The notes: generated by a model not told the origin, from the letters alone. A DNA stretch of 64,000 bases from Paraburkholderia sp. HP33-1 (GCF_021390595.1 NZ_JAJEJR010000001.1:186001-250000); one strand, 5' to 3'. Positions 35,486-44,496 are shown, counted from the stretch's first letter. Numbers and translations: made by a program.

Positions 35486-35713
35486 TTAGAGGCGTTTGCT
35501 CGAGTAGCCGATATAGCCGCCGACTATCGAGCTCACGGATGCCAGCGCGGACCAGAGAAGCAGAAAGGTGTTTTCTGCTGTACGAGAAGTGTCGAAGAGA
35601 CTTCCTTTACCGTGCAGCAGAAAAGCACCGTACAGGTAGAGCCCGAGCCACGACAATAGGGTGCCGCTAACTGCTCCCAGCGTGACGCCGACGAGTATCC
35701 TTGGAAGGCTCAT
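35486..35713 (-). CDS. 75-residue two-TM protein, candidate T6SS immunity (or holin-like) protein
   Basis: A very small inner-membrane protein with TM helices at about 6-33 and 48-70. The loop between them is about 14 residues and polar, and the tail is SSKRL. Basic residues at both ends suggest both termini are cytoplasmic and the loop periplasmic. The ATG at 35713 overlaps the amidase-effector stop by 4 bp, so it is made together with the effector. Position argues for an immunity protein, but known Tai4 immunity proteins are soluble and periplasmic with a signal peptide, which this is not. It could instead be holin-like or assist effector transit. Base composition is AT-richer than the surroundings. 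Confidence 0.7.
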   Translation of the reverse strand: MSLPRILVGVTLGAVSGTLLSWLGLYLYGAFLLHGKGSLFDTSRTAENTFLLLWSALASVSSIVGGYIGYSSKRL

Positions 35714-36297
35714 TTCACAGGAAAGAACAGAACCGTTTTTGAATTTCGAAAGTCCGACCAGATACCTGGAATGACAATGTTCCAGCTGATTCTGAGTCCG
35801 GTGCCGAAACCCGTCAGCTTGTTGCCGTTCCATAGATCGATGTGACCGCCGCTTGTACTACCAGTCGAATCGGTGTCCCGACTCCAGTACCCGTCAAACA
35901 TGACGATGCCGGTGCGGCCTTTGACTTTAGTAACCCAATCGGCTCCGGTAATGTCCTCCGGTTTTCCGATTCCGGCAATTGGCTGAAGCTTTAGCCACTC
36001 GCCAAGTTCATTGGCTCGTGTTGCTGTTACTTTTCCGTCGAGCATGATACGCCCAATGCTGGGCTGTCCACCAAGCGGTCTGATCAGCCTTGATGAAAAC
36101 GACTTCATCGGGACGCCGGCACGATGGAAAGTCACACTCATGCGAATTGCGCACTGGTCGGGATAGTCGAGATTATCGTACGGATCGTGTGACGGATAGT
36201 TGTCCCACAGTTGCTGGAATGTGACGGCATTCAACTGGATCGACTTGCTGGAGCCTGGCGTCGGATTGGTTCTGACTACGGTGCTTCTGTTCGGCAT
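35710..36297 (-). CDS. Tae4-like type VI secretion amidase effector
   Basis: A 195-residue protein with the two catalytic segments of Tae4 peptidoglycan amidases: Cys49 in DQCAIRMSV and His152 in SGGHIDLWNG. Tae4 enzymes cleave the D-Glu to mDAP bond of peptide stems in rival cells. There is no signal peptide, as expected of cargo delivered by T6SS. The ATG at 36297 shares its A with the PAAR stop (TAATG), so the two genes are translationally coupled, and the downstream stop overlaps the two-TM gene. The N-terminal 25 residues are Ser/Asn-rich and look like a tether. Codon use is less GC-rich than neighbours. Effector family is seen by motif; activity is inferred. Confidence 0.82.
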   Translation of the reverse strand: MPNRSTVVRTNPTPGSSKSIQLNAVTFQQLWDNYPSHDPYDNLDYPDQCAIRMSVTFHRAGVPMKSFSSRLIRPLGGQPSIGRIMLDGKVTATRANELGEWLKLQPIAGIGKPEDITGADWVTKVKGRTGIVMFDGYWSRDTDSTGSTSGGHIDLWNGNKLTGFGTGLRISWNIVIPGIWSDFRNSKTVLFFPVK

Positions 36298-36866
36298 TAG
36301 CCAGAGCCTCCCACCTGTTTTGCTAGCGCTTCGTCGCCCCAATATACGGTGTACTCGGCGGCGCTTGCGCCACTTGCGATGCGTGGCAATCTACCGCTAG
36401 CGTCGAGGCGACCGAACTCTATGCGTCCGTCTGCGGTTTCCATGTAATACGGGTAGCCAGGAAGCTGGACACCCATCACGCTTGCGCAGACCTGTTCGTC
36501 AAATACGAGCGTAGTCGGAGATGATGTAGCCGCCGTAGATGTAGCCGCCGTAGATGCGGCGATACGTCGGCTATCCGACGGGCCATGATCAGTTTCGATG
36601 AAGACACCTGGATGACTGCCCACGATCACCCGGTTTTTGCCACACGGACATAGCACTCGATCGCCGTCGAGAACGACAGCCCGGCCTTTTTCGGACATGC
36701 TCTTGCCGGTGCCGAATAGCTTGAACGCGCCCTCGCAGGTGCCGCATGTCGCTTCGTCTCCGCTAAGGGCTACCTTTTTGCCTTTGTCGGAGATCTTCGA
36801 CGAGTAGGCTATGACGAATCCGTGAGTCGTGGTTGGGTCACCATGCCGTACCGCTGCCTTACGCAT
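36297..36866 (-). CDS. PAAR-domain T6SS spike-tip protein with C-terminal adaptor region
   Basis: A 189-residue protein. Residues 1-92 are a PAAR domain (RKAAVRHGDPTTTHG, then CGTCEGAFKLFG, VLDGDRVLCPCGKNRV and HPGVFIET), which caps VgrG and carries effectors. Next comes a Ser-Thr-Ala linker made by a 15-bp tandem repeat. Residues 120-189 form a separate module (GVQLPGYPYYMETADGRIEFG, YTVYWGDEALAK) that I take as an adaptor for the downstream effector. It is first of a three-gene coupled cassette with the Tae4-like amidase and the two-TM protein. No vgrG, hcp or tss gene lies in the window, so it must use a T6SS encoded elsewhere. Confidence 0.85.
   Translation of the reverse strand: MRKAAVRHGDPTTTHGFVIAYSSKISDKGKKVALSGDEATCGTCEGAFKLFGTGKSMSEKGRAVVLDGDRVLCPCGKNRVIVGSHPGVFIETDHGPSDSRRIAASTAATSTAATSSPTTLVFDEQVCASVMGVQLPGYPYYMETADGRIEFGRLDASGRLPRIASGASAAEYTVYWGDEALAKQVGGSG
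36523..36552. repeat. 15-bp tandem repeat in the PAAR linker
   Basis: Two exact copies of GATGTAGCCGCCGTA in direct tandem, with the start of a third, encode the STAAT-STAAT linker between PAAR and the C-terminal module. The unit is in frame, so linker length could vary among strains. Confidence 0.85.
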
Positions 36867-37011
36867 TTACGCTCTCCCGACGGGCTCAGGCGAGTCATCC
36901 TACAGGTGCCAGGGCATTTCTAAAATCAGACTGATTGCGACAATTCTGAATTTGACGAGATTTGCAATTGAATCTGTTCCTTGAACTGGTGAGCAACGCT
37001 TCGCCATAAAA

Positions 37012-37051
37012 GCACCCCGAAGATTGGATCAATGTCCAACTTTCGGGGTGC
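37012..37051 (-). terminator. Terminator hairpin beyond bioB
   Basis: A perfect 10-bp stem (GCACCCCGAA/TTCGGGGTGC), with an inner TTGGA/TCCAA pairing inside the 20-nt loop. On the minus strand it is followed by TTTTATGG. It lies 77 bp past the bioB stop and ends the biotin operon, separating it from the PAAR cassette (PAAR start 36866). The intervening 36867-37011 stretch is AT-rich and should hold the PAAR promoter. Confidence 0.78.
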
Positions 37052-37127
37052 AATTTAGTCGCTGCGCAGCGACGCAGCCATTTTTATTCGCGCTGGCGCA
37101 GCGCATGCGACTGAGCGGTTCGTCGGC

Positions 37128-38222
37128 TCAGTTCGTCACTGCATGATCCCCATGCCCACACCCATGCTCGCACCCACTCTGCTCAACCGGCATCTGCTGC
37201 GCGGCTTCAGCGCGAATGCCCAGACGCGCGAGCAGCTTGCGGTCCGCTTCCGCCTGCGGGTTGCTCGTGGTCAGCAACTGATCGCCATAGAAGATCGAAT
37301 TCGCGCCGGCGAGGAAGCACATCGCCTGCAATGCTTCGTCCATCTGCTCGCGGCCGGCCGATAGACGCACCATCGCGCGCGGCATCGTGATGCGCGCGAT
37401 CGCGATCGTGCGCACGAATTCGAATGGATCGATCGCTTCGGTGCCGGTCAGCGGCGTGCCTTGCACCTGTACCAGATTGTTGATCGGCACCGATTCCGGA
37501 TACGGCTCCATGTTCGCGAGCTGCGCGATCAGCCCTGCGCGTTCGCGGCGCGACTCGCCCATGCCGACGATGCCGCCGCAGCACACGTTGATGCCGGCAT
37601 CGCGCACGCGCTCGAGCGTATCGAGACGGTCCTGATACGTGCGCGTCGAAATGATCTGACCGTAGAACTCCGGCGACGTATCGAGGTTATGGTTGTAGTA
37701 ATCGAGCCCCGCGTCGGCGAGCGCCTTCGCCTGATGATCTTCGAGCATGCCGAGCGTCACGCAGGTTTCGAGGCCCATTGCCTTCACGCCGCGGATCATG
37801 TCCTTGATCGGCTCGAGGTGGCGATCCTTCGGATTGCGCCACGCGGCGCCCATGCAGAAGCGCGTCGCGCCGTTCTGCTTTGCGACCTGCGCGGCGGCGA
37901 GCACGTCGTCGACGGCCATCAGCTTGTCGGCGGCGAGGCCCGTGTCGTGATGAACCGACTGCGGACAGTACGCGCAATCCTCTTCGCAGCCGCCAGTCTT
38001 GATCGACAGCAGCGTCGACAATTGCACCGCGTTCGCGTCGAAATGCTCGCGATGCGTTTGCTGCGCGCGAAACAGCAGGTCGTTGAACGGCAGATCGTAC
38101 AACGCGACGATATCGGCGACGCGCCAGCGCGCGAGCGGCTTGGCTTCAGTGGCGGCAGCAGCCGGGTTGCTGTTGGTGGCGCTCGCCTCGGCGGTGCTCG
38201 CTGCGATGTTCAGTTGTGTCAT
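37128..38222 (-). CDS. bioB: Biotin synthase
   Basis: A 364-residue radical-SAM enzyme that inserts sulfur into dethiobiotin. The radical-SAM motif is Cys79-x3-Cys83-x2-Cys86 (CEEDCAYC). The rest of the barrel is complete, including [13 protein letters not shown] and [11 protein letters not shown], which carries [2Fe-2S] ligands. An Ala-rich N-terminal stretch of 28 residues precedes the conserved start. A His/Cys-rich C-terminal tail ([11 protein letters not shown]) is unusual beside the E. coli enzyme and could bind metal. Last gene of bioA-F-D-B, separated from bioD by 51 bp. Confidence 0.97.
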   Translation of the reverse strand: MTQLNIAASTAEASATNSNPAAAATEAKPLARWRVADIVALYDLPFNDLLFRAQQTHREHFDANAVQLSTLLSIKTGGCEEDCAYCPQSVHHDTGLAADKLMAVDDVLAAAQVAKQNGATRFCMGAAWRNPKDRHLEPIKDMIRGVKAMGLETCVTLGMLEDHQAKALADAGLDYYNHNLDTSPEFYGQIISTRTYQDRLDTLERVRDAGINVCCGGIVGMGESRRERAGLIAQLANMEPYPESVPINNLVQVQGTPLTGTEAIDPFEFVRTIAIARITMPRAMVRLSAGREQMDEALQAMCFLAGANSIFYGDQLLTTSNPQAEADRKLLARLGIRAEAAQQMPVEQSGCEHGCGHGDHAVTN

Positions 38223-38273
38223 GTGATCGATCCTCGTGTACGGATGAAATGGGTTCGGCGCTGCGGGGCAGCG

Positions 38274-39014
38274 CTAGGTCGCGCGCAATTGGCGCAGCGT
38301 TTGCAGAAGCCGTCGAATGTCTAGCTGTTCGGCCGCAAGCTCTGGTGAAAGCGGACTCATATGCGGCACGATACCGAGCAGCGGCGCGTCGTATGCGTGC
38401 GCGAGATGCGCGCGAATCGACGCGATGTTTTCGTCGGGGAACGTCATGTCCGGATCGATGCGGTTCGCGACCCAGCCCGCGAGCGTGAGACCGCGCGCGG
38501 CGATCGCTTCGGCAGTCAGCAGCGCGTGGCTGATGCAGCCGAGCCGCATGCCGACCACCAGCACGACCGGCAGCTTCAGCGCGACGGCGAGATCGGCGGT
38601 GTCCTGTGTCGCGGTCAACGGCACGCGAAAGCCGCCGACGCCTTCGACGACGACGACATCGGCGAGCTTCAGCGCCTGGCCGTGGCACGCAACGATGTGC
38701 CCGAGATCGAACGAGACGTTTTCCAGCGCGGCCGCGATGTGCGGCGCGGCCGGTTCCTTCAGCAGATACGGCGTGCGCATGGCGGGCGGCAGCGGGACGC
38801 TGGACGCAGCATCGAGCTGATCCGCGTCCTCGTTGTGCAGCACGCCGTTCACTTCGAAAGCGCCCGCCGCGATCGGCTTCATCGCAGCCGCTTGCAGGCC
38901 TTCGCGCACGAAGCCGCGCAATAGCGCCGACGACACGAACGTCTTGCCGATTTCCGTATCGGTGCCGGTGACGAACAGCGACAGCGCGCCATCATGGTTA
39001 ATCATGTTGCTCAT
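38274..39014 (-). CDS. bioD: Dethiobiotin synthetase
   Basis: A 246-residue ATP-dependent carboxylase closing the ureido ring of dethiobiotin from DAPA. The P-loop is [13 protein letters not shown], and the conserved [14 protein letters not shown] matches the BioD GxGG loop. Two starts are three codons apart; ATG 39014 is preferred because it overlaps the bioF stop in ATGA and has GGAG about 10 bp upstream. Cytoplasmic, third of four genes in the biotin operon. Confidence 0.96.
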   Translation of the reverse strand: MSNMINHDGALSLFVTGTDTEIGKTFVSSALLRGFVREGLQAAAMKPIAAGAFEVNGVLHNEDADQLDAASSVPLPPAMRTPYLLKEPAAPHIAAALENVSFDLGHIVACHGQALKLADVVVVEGVGGFRVPLTATQDTADLAVALKLPVVLVVGMRLGCISHALLTAEAIAARGLTLAGWVANRIDPDMTFPDENIASIRAHLAHAYDAPLLGIVPHMSPLSPELAAEQLDIRRLLQTLRQLRAT

Positions 39015-40195
39015 GCGGCGCGCGCTCCGACCTTTTGCAGGCCGGCTTCGAGCCGGTCGAGATCCGCATCCGAGTGCGCGGCCGACAGCGAAATGCGCAG
39101 GCGCGACGTGCCGGTCGGCACGGTCGGCGGACGGATCGCGGGCACCCACAGCCCCGCGCGATCGAGCGATGCGGCGATGTCGAGCGTCGCATCGTTCGCG
39201 CCGATGATGAGCGGCTGCACGGCCGTGTGCGAATCGACGGGCAGCCACGGTGTCGCCTTCAGCATCGCGCGCGTGCGCTCGATCAGTTGCCGAAGATGCG
39301 CGCGGCGCGCATCGCCTTCCTTGCCACCGATGATCCTCAGGCTCGTCGACACCGCATGTGCGGCCGCCGGCACCGACGCGGTCGTGAAGATATACGGACG
39401 CGCGCGCTGCACGAGCCATTCGATCACGGTCGCGTGCGCGACGACGAACGCGCCCGACACGCCGGCCGCCTTGCCGAGCGTGCCGATCGAGATCAGATGC
39501 GGCGAGCGCAGCGCGGCTTGCGCGATCGCGCCGCGGCCTTGCGGGCCGAGGACGCCGAAGCCGTGCGCATCGTCGACGATCAGCCACGCGCCGTGCCGCT
39601 CCGCGAGTTCGAGAAGACGCGGCAGCGGCGCGATGTCGCCGTCCATGCTGAACACCGTATCGGAGACGATCACCTTGACGTCCGCCTCCGACGCATCGAG
39701 CATCGCGCTCAATGCGTCCATGTTGCAGTGCGGATAGATCTGCACGTCGGCGCGCGACAGCCGCGCGCCGTCGATCAGCGAGGCGTGATTGAGCGCGTCG
39801 GAGAACAGCGTCGTGCCGCGGCCCGCGAGTGCGGTCAGCGTCGCGAGATTCGCCATATAGCCGGTGCTGAAATACAACGCGCGTGCATCGCCGACGAAGC
39901 CGCCGGCAAATTCAGCGAGATCGTCTTCGAGTTGCGCATGTGCGCGTGAATGGCCGCCGAGCAGATGCGAGCCGCCGCTGCCCGCGCCATACAGGCGCGC
40001 GCCCTCGGCGATCGCGTCGATCAGTTGCGGATGCGCGGCGAGGCCCAGATAGTCGTTGCTCGCGAAGCCGATGATGTCACGGCCGTCGACCGTCATGTGC
40101 GCGGCGCACGGCGTGTCCGCGGTGCGGCGGCGGCGGCGCAGGCCGCGCGCGTCGAGTTCCTTGAGCCCTTCGGCCAGGGTGTCGAGCAGATGCAT
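39011..40195 (-). CDS. bioF: 8-amino-7-oxononanoate synthase
   Basis: A 394-residue PLP enzyme condensing pimeloyl-ACP (or -CoA) with L-alanine. Marks are [38 protein letters not shown], and the PLP lysine Lys242 in [14 protein letters not shown] 40195 shares its A with the bioA stop (TGATG), and its stop overlaps bioD, showing tight coupling. Full length compared with the family. Confidence 0.97.
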   Translation of the reverse strand: MHLLDTLAEGLKELDARGLRRRRRTADTPCAAHMTVDGRDIIGFASNDYLGLAAHPQLIDAIAEGARLYGAGSGGSHLLGGHSRAHAQLEDDLAEFAGGFVGDARALYFSTGYMANLATLTALAGRGTTLFSDALNHASLIDGARLSRADVQIYPHCNMDALSAMLDASEADVKVIVSDTVFSMDGDIAPLPRLLELAERHGAWLIVDDAHGFGVLGPQGRGAIAQAALRSPHLISIGTLGKAAGVSGAFVVAHATVIEWLVQRARPYIFTTASVPAAAHAVSTSLRIIGGKEGDARRAHLRQLIERTRAMLKATPWLPVDSHTAVQPLIIGANDATLDIAASLDRAGLWVPAIRPPTVPTGTSRLRISLSAAHSDADLDRLEAGLQKVGARAA

Positions 40196-41556
40196 CAGCG
40201 GGCCTCCGCGAGCGTGGCGTCGAAGGTGTCGCGTGTGCGCCCGGCGAGCAGCGCGAGTTCTTCGTCATTGAGAATGTACGGGGGCATCAGGTACACGGTG
40301 GTGCCGATCGGGCGCAGCAGGAGTTCGCGTTGCAGGGCGTTTTCGAAGAAGCGGCGCGAGAATGTTCTGGCCTGCTGAGGATCGTCGATCGCTGCATCGA
40401 AGGCGAAGATCGTGCCGCGCTGACGCAGATTGCGCACCTGCGCGTGCTTGGCGAGCGGCGCGAGCGCGGCCTTGAGCGTCGCCGATTTGCGTGCGTTGGC
40501 GGCGAGCACGTCGTCGCTCGCGAACAGATCGAGCGTCGCGAGCGCCGCGCGGCATGCGAGCGGATTGCCGGTGTATGAGTGCGAATGCAGGAAGCCGCGC
40601 GCGGTGTCGTCGTGATAGAAGGCCGCGAAGATTTCGTCGCGCGACAGCACGATCGACAGCGGCAGATAGCCGCCGCTGATGCCTTTCGACAGACACAGGA
40701 AGTCCGGCCACACGCCTGCCTGTTCACACGCGAAGAACGTACCGGTGCGGCCGCAGCCGACCGCGATTTCGTCGGCGATCAGATGCACGCCGTACTGGTC
40801 GCACAGCGCGCGCAATCCCGCGACGTACGACGCATCGTGCATTGCCATGCCGGCCGCGCATTGTACGAGCGGCTCGACGATCAGTGCGGCGATGCGGTTT
40901 GCGCGCGCATCGAACAGCGCGCGCACATTGTCGAGCGCGCGGCGGGCCACGTCGGCGGCGGTTTCGCCCGCTTGCGCGAGCCGTGCATCGGGCGAGGCGA
41001 CGACGTGCGCGTGACGAATCAGCGGATCGTACGCGTCCTTGAACAGCGCGACGTCGGTCACGCCGAGCGCGCCGATCGTCTCGCCGTGGTAGCTGTTGGC
41101 AATGCAGACGAATTCCTGTTTGTCGGCGTAGCCCCGGTTGCGCCAGCTGTGAAAGCTCATCTTCAGCGCGATCTCGACGGCGGACGCGCCATCCGAGGCG
41201 AAGAACGCATGGCCGAGCGTGTTGCCGGTCAGTGCGTGCAGACGTTCCGCGAGTTCGACGGCGGGCTCGTGGGTGCAGCCGGCGAGCATCGCGTGTTCGA
41301 GGGTATCGAGCTGATCCTTTAGCGCCGCGTTGATGCGCGGGTTCGCGTGACCGAACAGATTGACCCACCACGAGCTGATTGCGTCGAGATAACGATGACC
41401 CGCGCGATCGTACAGCCACGCGCCTTGACCACGCGCGACGGGGATCAGCGGCAGACGTTCGTGGTGCTTCATCTGCGTGCACGGATGCCACACCGCGCGC
41501 AGACTGCGGGCGACCCAATCCTCATGGGCGACCGGGTGAGCTGCTGATTTTTCCAA
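40195..41556 (-). CDS. bioA: Adenosylmethionine-8-amino-7-oxononanoate aminotransferase
   Basis: A 453-residue class-III PLP aminotransferase that uses SAM to make DAPA. Marks are [37 protein letters not shown] and the PLP lysine Lys291 in [13 protein letters not shown] choose a TTG start at 41556 because GGAG lies 7 bp upstream and the protein then begins at its conserved region. A GTG at 41589 would add 11 residues and lacks a ribosome site. First gene of the bioA-F-D-B operon; its leader contains the hairpin at 41924-41954. Confidence 0.96.
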   Translation of the reverse strand: MEKSAAHPVAHEDWVARSLRAVWHPCTQMKHHERLPLIPVARGQGAWLYDRAGHRYLDAISSWWVNLFGHANPRINAALKDQLDTLEHAMLAGCTHEPAVELAERLHALTGNTLGHAFFASDGASAVEIALKMSFHSWRNRGYADKQEFVCIANSYHGETIGALGVTDVALFKDAYDPLIRHAHVVASPDARLAQAGETAADVARRALDNVRALFDARANRIAALIVEPLVQCAAGMAMHDASYVAGLRALCDQYGVHLIADEIAVGCGRTGTFFACEQAGVWPDFLCLSKGISGGYLPLSIVLSRDEIFAAFYHDDTARGFLHSHSYTGNPLACRAALATLDLFASDDVLAANARKSATLKAALAPLAKHAQVRNLRQRGTIFAFDAAIDDPQQARTFSRRFFENALQRELLLRPIGTTVYLMPPYILNDEELALLAGRTRDTFDATLAEAR

Positions 41557-41923
41557 AGAGGTACTCCAAGGTGCTTTTTTGCCGCGCACGCGCGAGGGCG
41601 GTTTTGAACCCTCTTTGGGAGGGCTTTTTCGCTGTTCCGCAGACTTTTTCCAGTCGCGAAAGACGAGTCTCGGCGAGCGCGCGGGGTCGAGATTAGCGGT
41701 TTATTTCGTCGTGCGCATCAGCGACGAGACGGGCGTTTTTCGCGGCGGCGTCGAGGTTTGGCGCTGTTCGGTGCAGCTCGTTCGACTTCGGGATGGAAGA
41801 TCGCTAATCGACGGAGATAGCGACGTCAAAGTAATGGGCTATTACTGGCGAGAATTTGCGGTGACGAAGTGTTTTTGCGGGCGTGGGGCGCGAACGCAGG
41901 TTCACGCGCTCATTCGACGCGAA

Positions 41924-41954
41924 CAAAAAAACCGCTGGCTTTTGGGCTCAGCGG
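41924..41954 (-). terminator. Terminator-like hairpin inside the bioA upstream region
   Basis: CCGCTG (41932-41937) pairs with CAGCGG (41949-41954). On the minus strand the stem is followed directly by eight T residues (41924-41931). It lies about 370 bp before the bioA start and 75 bp beyond the preceding gene's own terminator. It could end a small transcript or attenuate a long bioA leader. Confidence 0.5.
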
Positions 41955-42029
41955 GTAGGTGAACGGTCCGGCGATCAATCCTCGCCGAGTTTTTGCACAT
42001 CAAAAATGGAAGACTTAACGCGCAAGAAA

Positions 42030-42052
42030 AAGCCCGCCGATTCGGCGGGCTT
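42030..42052 (-). terminator. Intrinsic terminator of the secreted hydrolase gene
   Basis: A stem AAGCCCGCC/GGCGGGCTT with a 5-nt loop GATTC; on the minus strand it runs into TTTTTCTTG. It lies 45 bp past the hydrolase stop. Confidence 0.85.
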
Positions 42053-42096
42053 GCGGCACATCAGAACCAGGCGCGATTCACGCCTCTATTCGTACT

Positions 42097-43410
42097 TCAC
42101 TCCCGGCTCGCAATCGCGCGCCGGCCATCGGCATCGGCATCGGCACCACCCGCATCCGCGGTCTGCGAATTCTGGCTGCCCCACACGACCGCGTTATCGA
42201 CCGCATACAGCCGGCACGGATCGGAACTCTGCTTCTGGCAATTCGCCACCGCCACCGACATCGGATCGTCGCCGCCCTCGGCCCACGACCACGCGCCCGA
42301 ATTCGACACCGCGAACGCGCGGCTCGGATACTGATGCAGGAAGTTGCGATAGCCATTGCGGCCTTCGTTGTCGAGGTACGGTACCGCGTCGACCGCGTCG
42401 AGCGCGGCGAAGTCGGTCGCCTTCGGCGCGGCCGGATCGGCGACGTGATACTGCACGGCCGTCGGCATACCGGCGCGCGCGAGGAACGCTTCGACGGCCG
42501 GCCACCACACGTGCACGCCGTCGCGGTCGCCGACTAGCCGATGCGCGTCGTTCTTGTAGTTGCCGAAGTCGACCATCTTCACGCTCGCGCCGTGCGCGCC
42601 ATACGCGGTGTACATGCCCGCGACGAGCGGCGCGTTCCACACCGAATCGTTATCGCCGTATAGCCACAGTGACGGCACGTTGGTCTTCTCGCCATACGCG
42701 CCGAATGCGCGCGTCAGATTGCCTTGCCAGTCCTCGCAGGCGTCCTGACGCAGGCCGCCCGAGAAATTGATCAGCGCGCGCACGCCGGGTGCCGCTTCGG
42801 TGCCGTATGCAATCGTCGCGAGACCGCCATGCGAGGTGCCGGCCACCGCGATGTGCGTGGCGTCGACATAAGGTTGCTTCGACATGTAATCGATCGTCGC
42901 GGCAACGTCGCCGGCCTGGCCGAGGCCATTGCGCTCGACGTCGCAGCCGTCCTGCTCGTACACGCCGCCGGAGTGGCCGAAGCCCTGGCGGTTCGGCGCG
43001 ACGACCACGTAGCCGCGGCGCACGAATTCGCGCGCGAACGGCAACGGGTCGCTGCGTTCCTGCGTGCGCGGGTCGCCCGGGATTTTGCCGTGGTTGAACA
43101 CGATCATCGGGAACGGGCCGGGACCGTCCGGCTTGTAGATCGTGGTTTCGAGCGTGACCGTGCCGGCGGCGTCGGCCGGCACGCGGATGATCTTTTCGTT
43201 CAGGTGCGCCGTGGGCAGATAGGCGTCATCGTCAAGCGCAATACGCGGCACGCGGGCGCGCGACAGAGGTCCCTGGGTGTCGCTGAGCGGCGTCGCGTTC
43301 TGTGCCGTAAGAGACGAATAGGCGAGCGGATCGGCGTGCGCGATCGTGACAGCACACGTGGCCGCGGCGCAGATCGCCGCACACTTCGTTAGAACCTTAC
43401 TCAACACCAT
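42097..43410 (-). CDS. Secreted alpha/beta hydrolase of the dienelactone-hydrolase/peptidase S9-like type
   Basis: A 437-residue exported hydrolase. The signal peptide ends near TIAHA. The catalytic triad can be placed: Ser in AGTSHGGLATIAYG, Asp in WLYGDNDSVW, and His in YKNDAHRLVGD. A conserved NHGKIPGDPRTQ follows the first strand of the fold. Cys residues at ECDVE-like, EDWQ and NCQKQSSDPC positions may form disulfides in the periplasm. The substrate is unknown. The C-terminal end carries an Ala-Asp run from a hexanucleotide repeat. Monocistronic by its neighbours, with its own terminator. Confidence 0.82.
   Translation of the reverse strand: MVLSKVLTKCAAICAAATCAVTIAHADPLAYSSLTAQNATPLSDTQGPLSRARVPRIALDDDAYLPTAHLNEKIIRVPADAAGTVTLETTIYKPDGPGPFPMIVFNHGKIPGDPRTQERSDPLPFAREFVRRGYVVVAPNRQGFGHSGGVYEQDGCDVERNGLGQAGDVAATIDYMSKQPYVDATHIAVAGTSHGGLATIAYGTEAAPGVRALINFSGGLRQDACEDWQGNLTRAFGAYGEKTNVPSLWLYGDNDSVWNAPLVAGMYTAYGAHGASVKMVDFGNYKNDAHRLVGDRDGVHVWWPAVEAFLARAGMPTAVQYHVADPAAPKATDFAALDAVDAVPYLDNEGRNGYRNFLHQYPSRAFAVSNSGAWSWAEGGDDPMSVAVANCQKQSSDPCRLYAVDNAVVWGSQNSQTADAGGADADADGRRAIASRE
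42126..42143. repeat. Hexanucleotide repeat at the hydrolase C-terminus
   Basis: Three exact CATCGG units encode an Ala-Asp run just before the stop codon. In-frame and probably unstructured. Confidence 0.75.
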
Positions 43411-44033
43411 TGACGCACCTGCCTGAAAGACCTGTCCTGAACTCCGCGCTGTCCGGTTGTGAAAAACACTGCTGACATTCAGCTTTCAATCGCGTTTTCG
43501 ACACAAAAAGACTCACTCGCGTACGTTGTGCGGGAAGCGCACGCACGCCAATCGAGATCGCACGGGATAAACCCAACGGCCGACGCGACCCCACGCGCCG
43601 AGGATGAGCGTCACTCGATGCTGCCTGAGCCCGCGCGGCCCGCATTCGATCAGCGGCCGGTCAAGCTTCCTGCGCATTTGCGGAGCCGGTACGACCTGCC
43701 CTCGCAATGTGACGTCATGAACTACGGACTGATCGTCGCACGACAATTTTGTTTTGTGCAATCAAGGAGAACCCGCGTCGAAAAAATTGCCGCCTGCGCT
43801 GACAAGGCTTCAAAGCCTTGCGGTGCAAAGGCTGCAGACGTGTGGCGGGCAGCGGCGAGTAAAGGTCGTGTAAGTGCTGTGGCGCGAGGCCAACAGAAAA
43901 AGCCCTCGTGAGAAGACGCAAAAAAAGGGCCCTGTACGAGGGCCTTTGATGAATTTCGCTGTGAGGTGGCGAAAGACGCGAGAAAGTTTCGATGTGTAAC
44001 GCAGCGATTATTTAATCGCTATCTACTCGTCAA
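43411..44033. other. Gene-free stretch upstream of the hydrolase
   Basis: A 623-bp region between the hydrolase start and the YchJ-like stop. It contains a perfect hairpin CAAGGCT-TCAA-AGCCTTG at 43803-43820 and the terminator at 43919-43944. The hydrolase promoter should lie in the part near 43410-43700. Small frames on both strands show no family character and I see no RNA gene. Confidence 0.5.
43919..43944 (-). terminator. Intrinsic terminator after the YchJ-like gene
   Basis: GGCCCT/AGGGCC stem (43928-43933 and 43939-43944) with a 5-nt loop. On the minus strand it is followed by a run of T residues (43919-43926). It is 90 bp beyond the YchJ-like stop and closes the minus-strand run that begins at aceK or the thiolase. 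Confidence 0.75.
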
Positions 44034-44489
44034 TCACTCGTTGACGTCGCCATCGACATAACGCCAGTGGCCATCCTCGCCGCGCAAGAAACGGCTCAAT
44101 TCATGCATCCGATGCGCACGTCCCCCCACTTTGTAGCGGGCGATGAATTCGACGGTCGCGTGATCAGTATCGCTTTCGGCGAACGCTTTGATCTGTAGTC
44201 CGAGCCAACGCGGTGCGCCGGGCGCGGCGGGGTCGGCGTCGAGATCGGTGGGGCAGGTGCGGGCGTCCCACGTCGCGCGCAGGTAGTCGGTTGCACCGAG
44301 CACGTACGCGCTATAGCGCGAGCGCATCAGTTCGAGCGCGCGCGGCGCCGCTTCGCCGCCATCGATATAACGGCCGCAACATTGCGCAAAACGCGGCGCT
44401 TTGTTTGCGGCGCCCGCGCGTGCGTCGGGCGTGGCGCCGCCGCACGGACAGTCGACAGGTCTTTGCAGTGACAACAATGGCTTGTTCAT
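44034..44489 (-). CDS. YchJ-family (UPF0225) protein
   Basis: A 151-residue protein with the YchJ layout: N-terminal SEC-C-like zinc motif (CPCGG, then CCGRYIDGG), RALELMRSRYSAYVLGATDYL, and a cystatin/NTF2-like domain ending in WRYVDGDV. Its function is unknown. It lies 7 bp after the acyl-CoA dehydrogenase stop on the same strand, so it is probably co-transcribed with that operon and may be a passenger. Confidence 0.92.
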   Translation of the reverse strand: MNKPLLSLQRPVDCPCGGATPDARAGAANKAPRFAQCCGRYIDGGEAAPRALELMRSRYSAYVLGATDYLRATWDARTCPTDLDADPAAPGAPRWLGLQIKAFAESDTDHATVEFIARYKVGGRAHRMHELSRFLRGEDGHWRYVDGDVNE

Positions 44490-44496
44490 GAAAATT

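Larger units (their letters stand above)
41557..42096. other. Upstream region of the biotin operon
   Basis: A 540-bp spacer. From right to left it holds the terminator of the secreted hydrolase gene (42030-42052), a second minus-strand terminator-like hairpin (41924-41954), and about 370 bp leading to bioA. A plus-strand frame at 41579-41962 gives an unremarkable translation and I do not call it. No known biotin-regulator box was recognised. Confidence 0.5.

Noticed and set aside
41579..41962. 127-residue plus-strand frame upstream of bioA
   Set aside because: No ribosome site, no motif, and it overlaps a terminator-like hairpin on the other strand.
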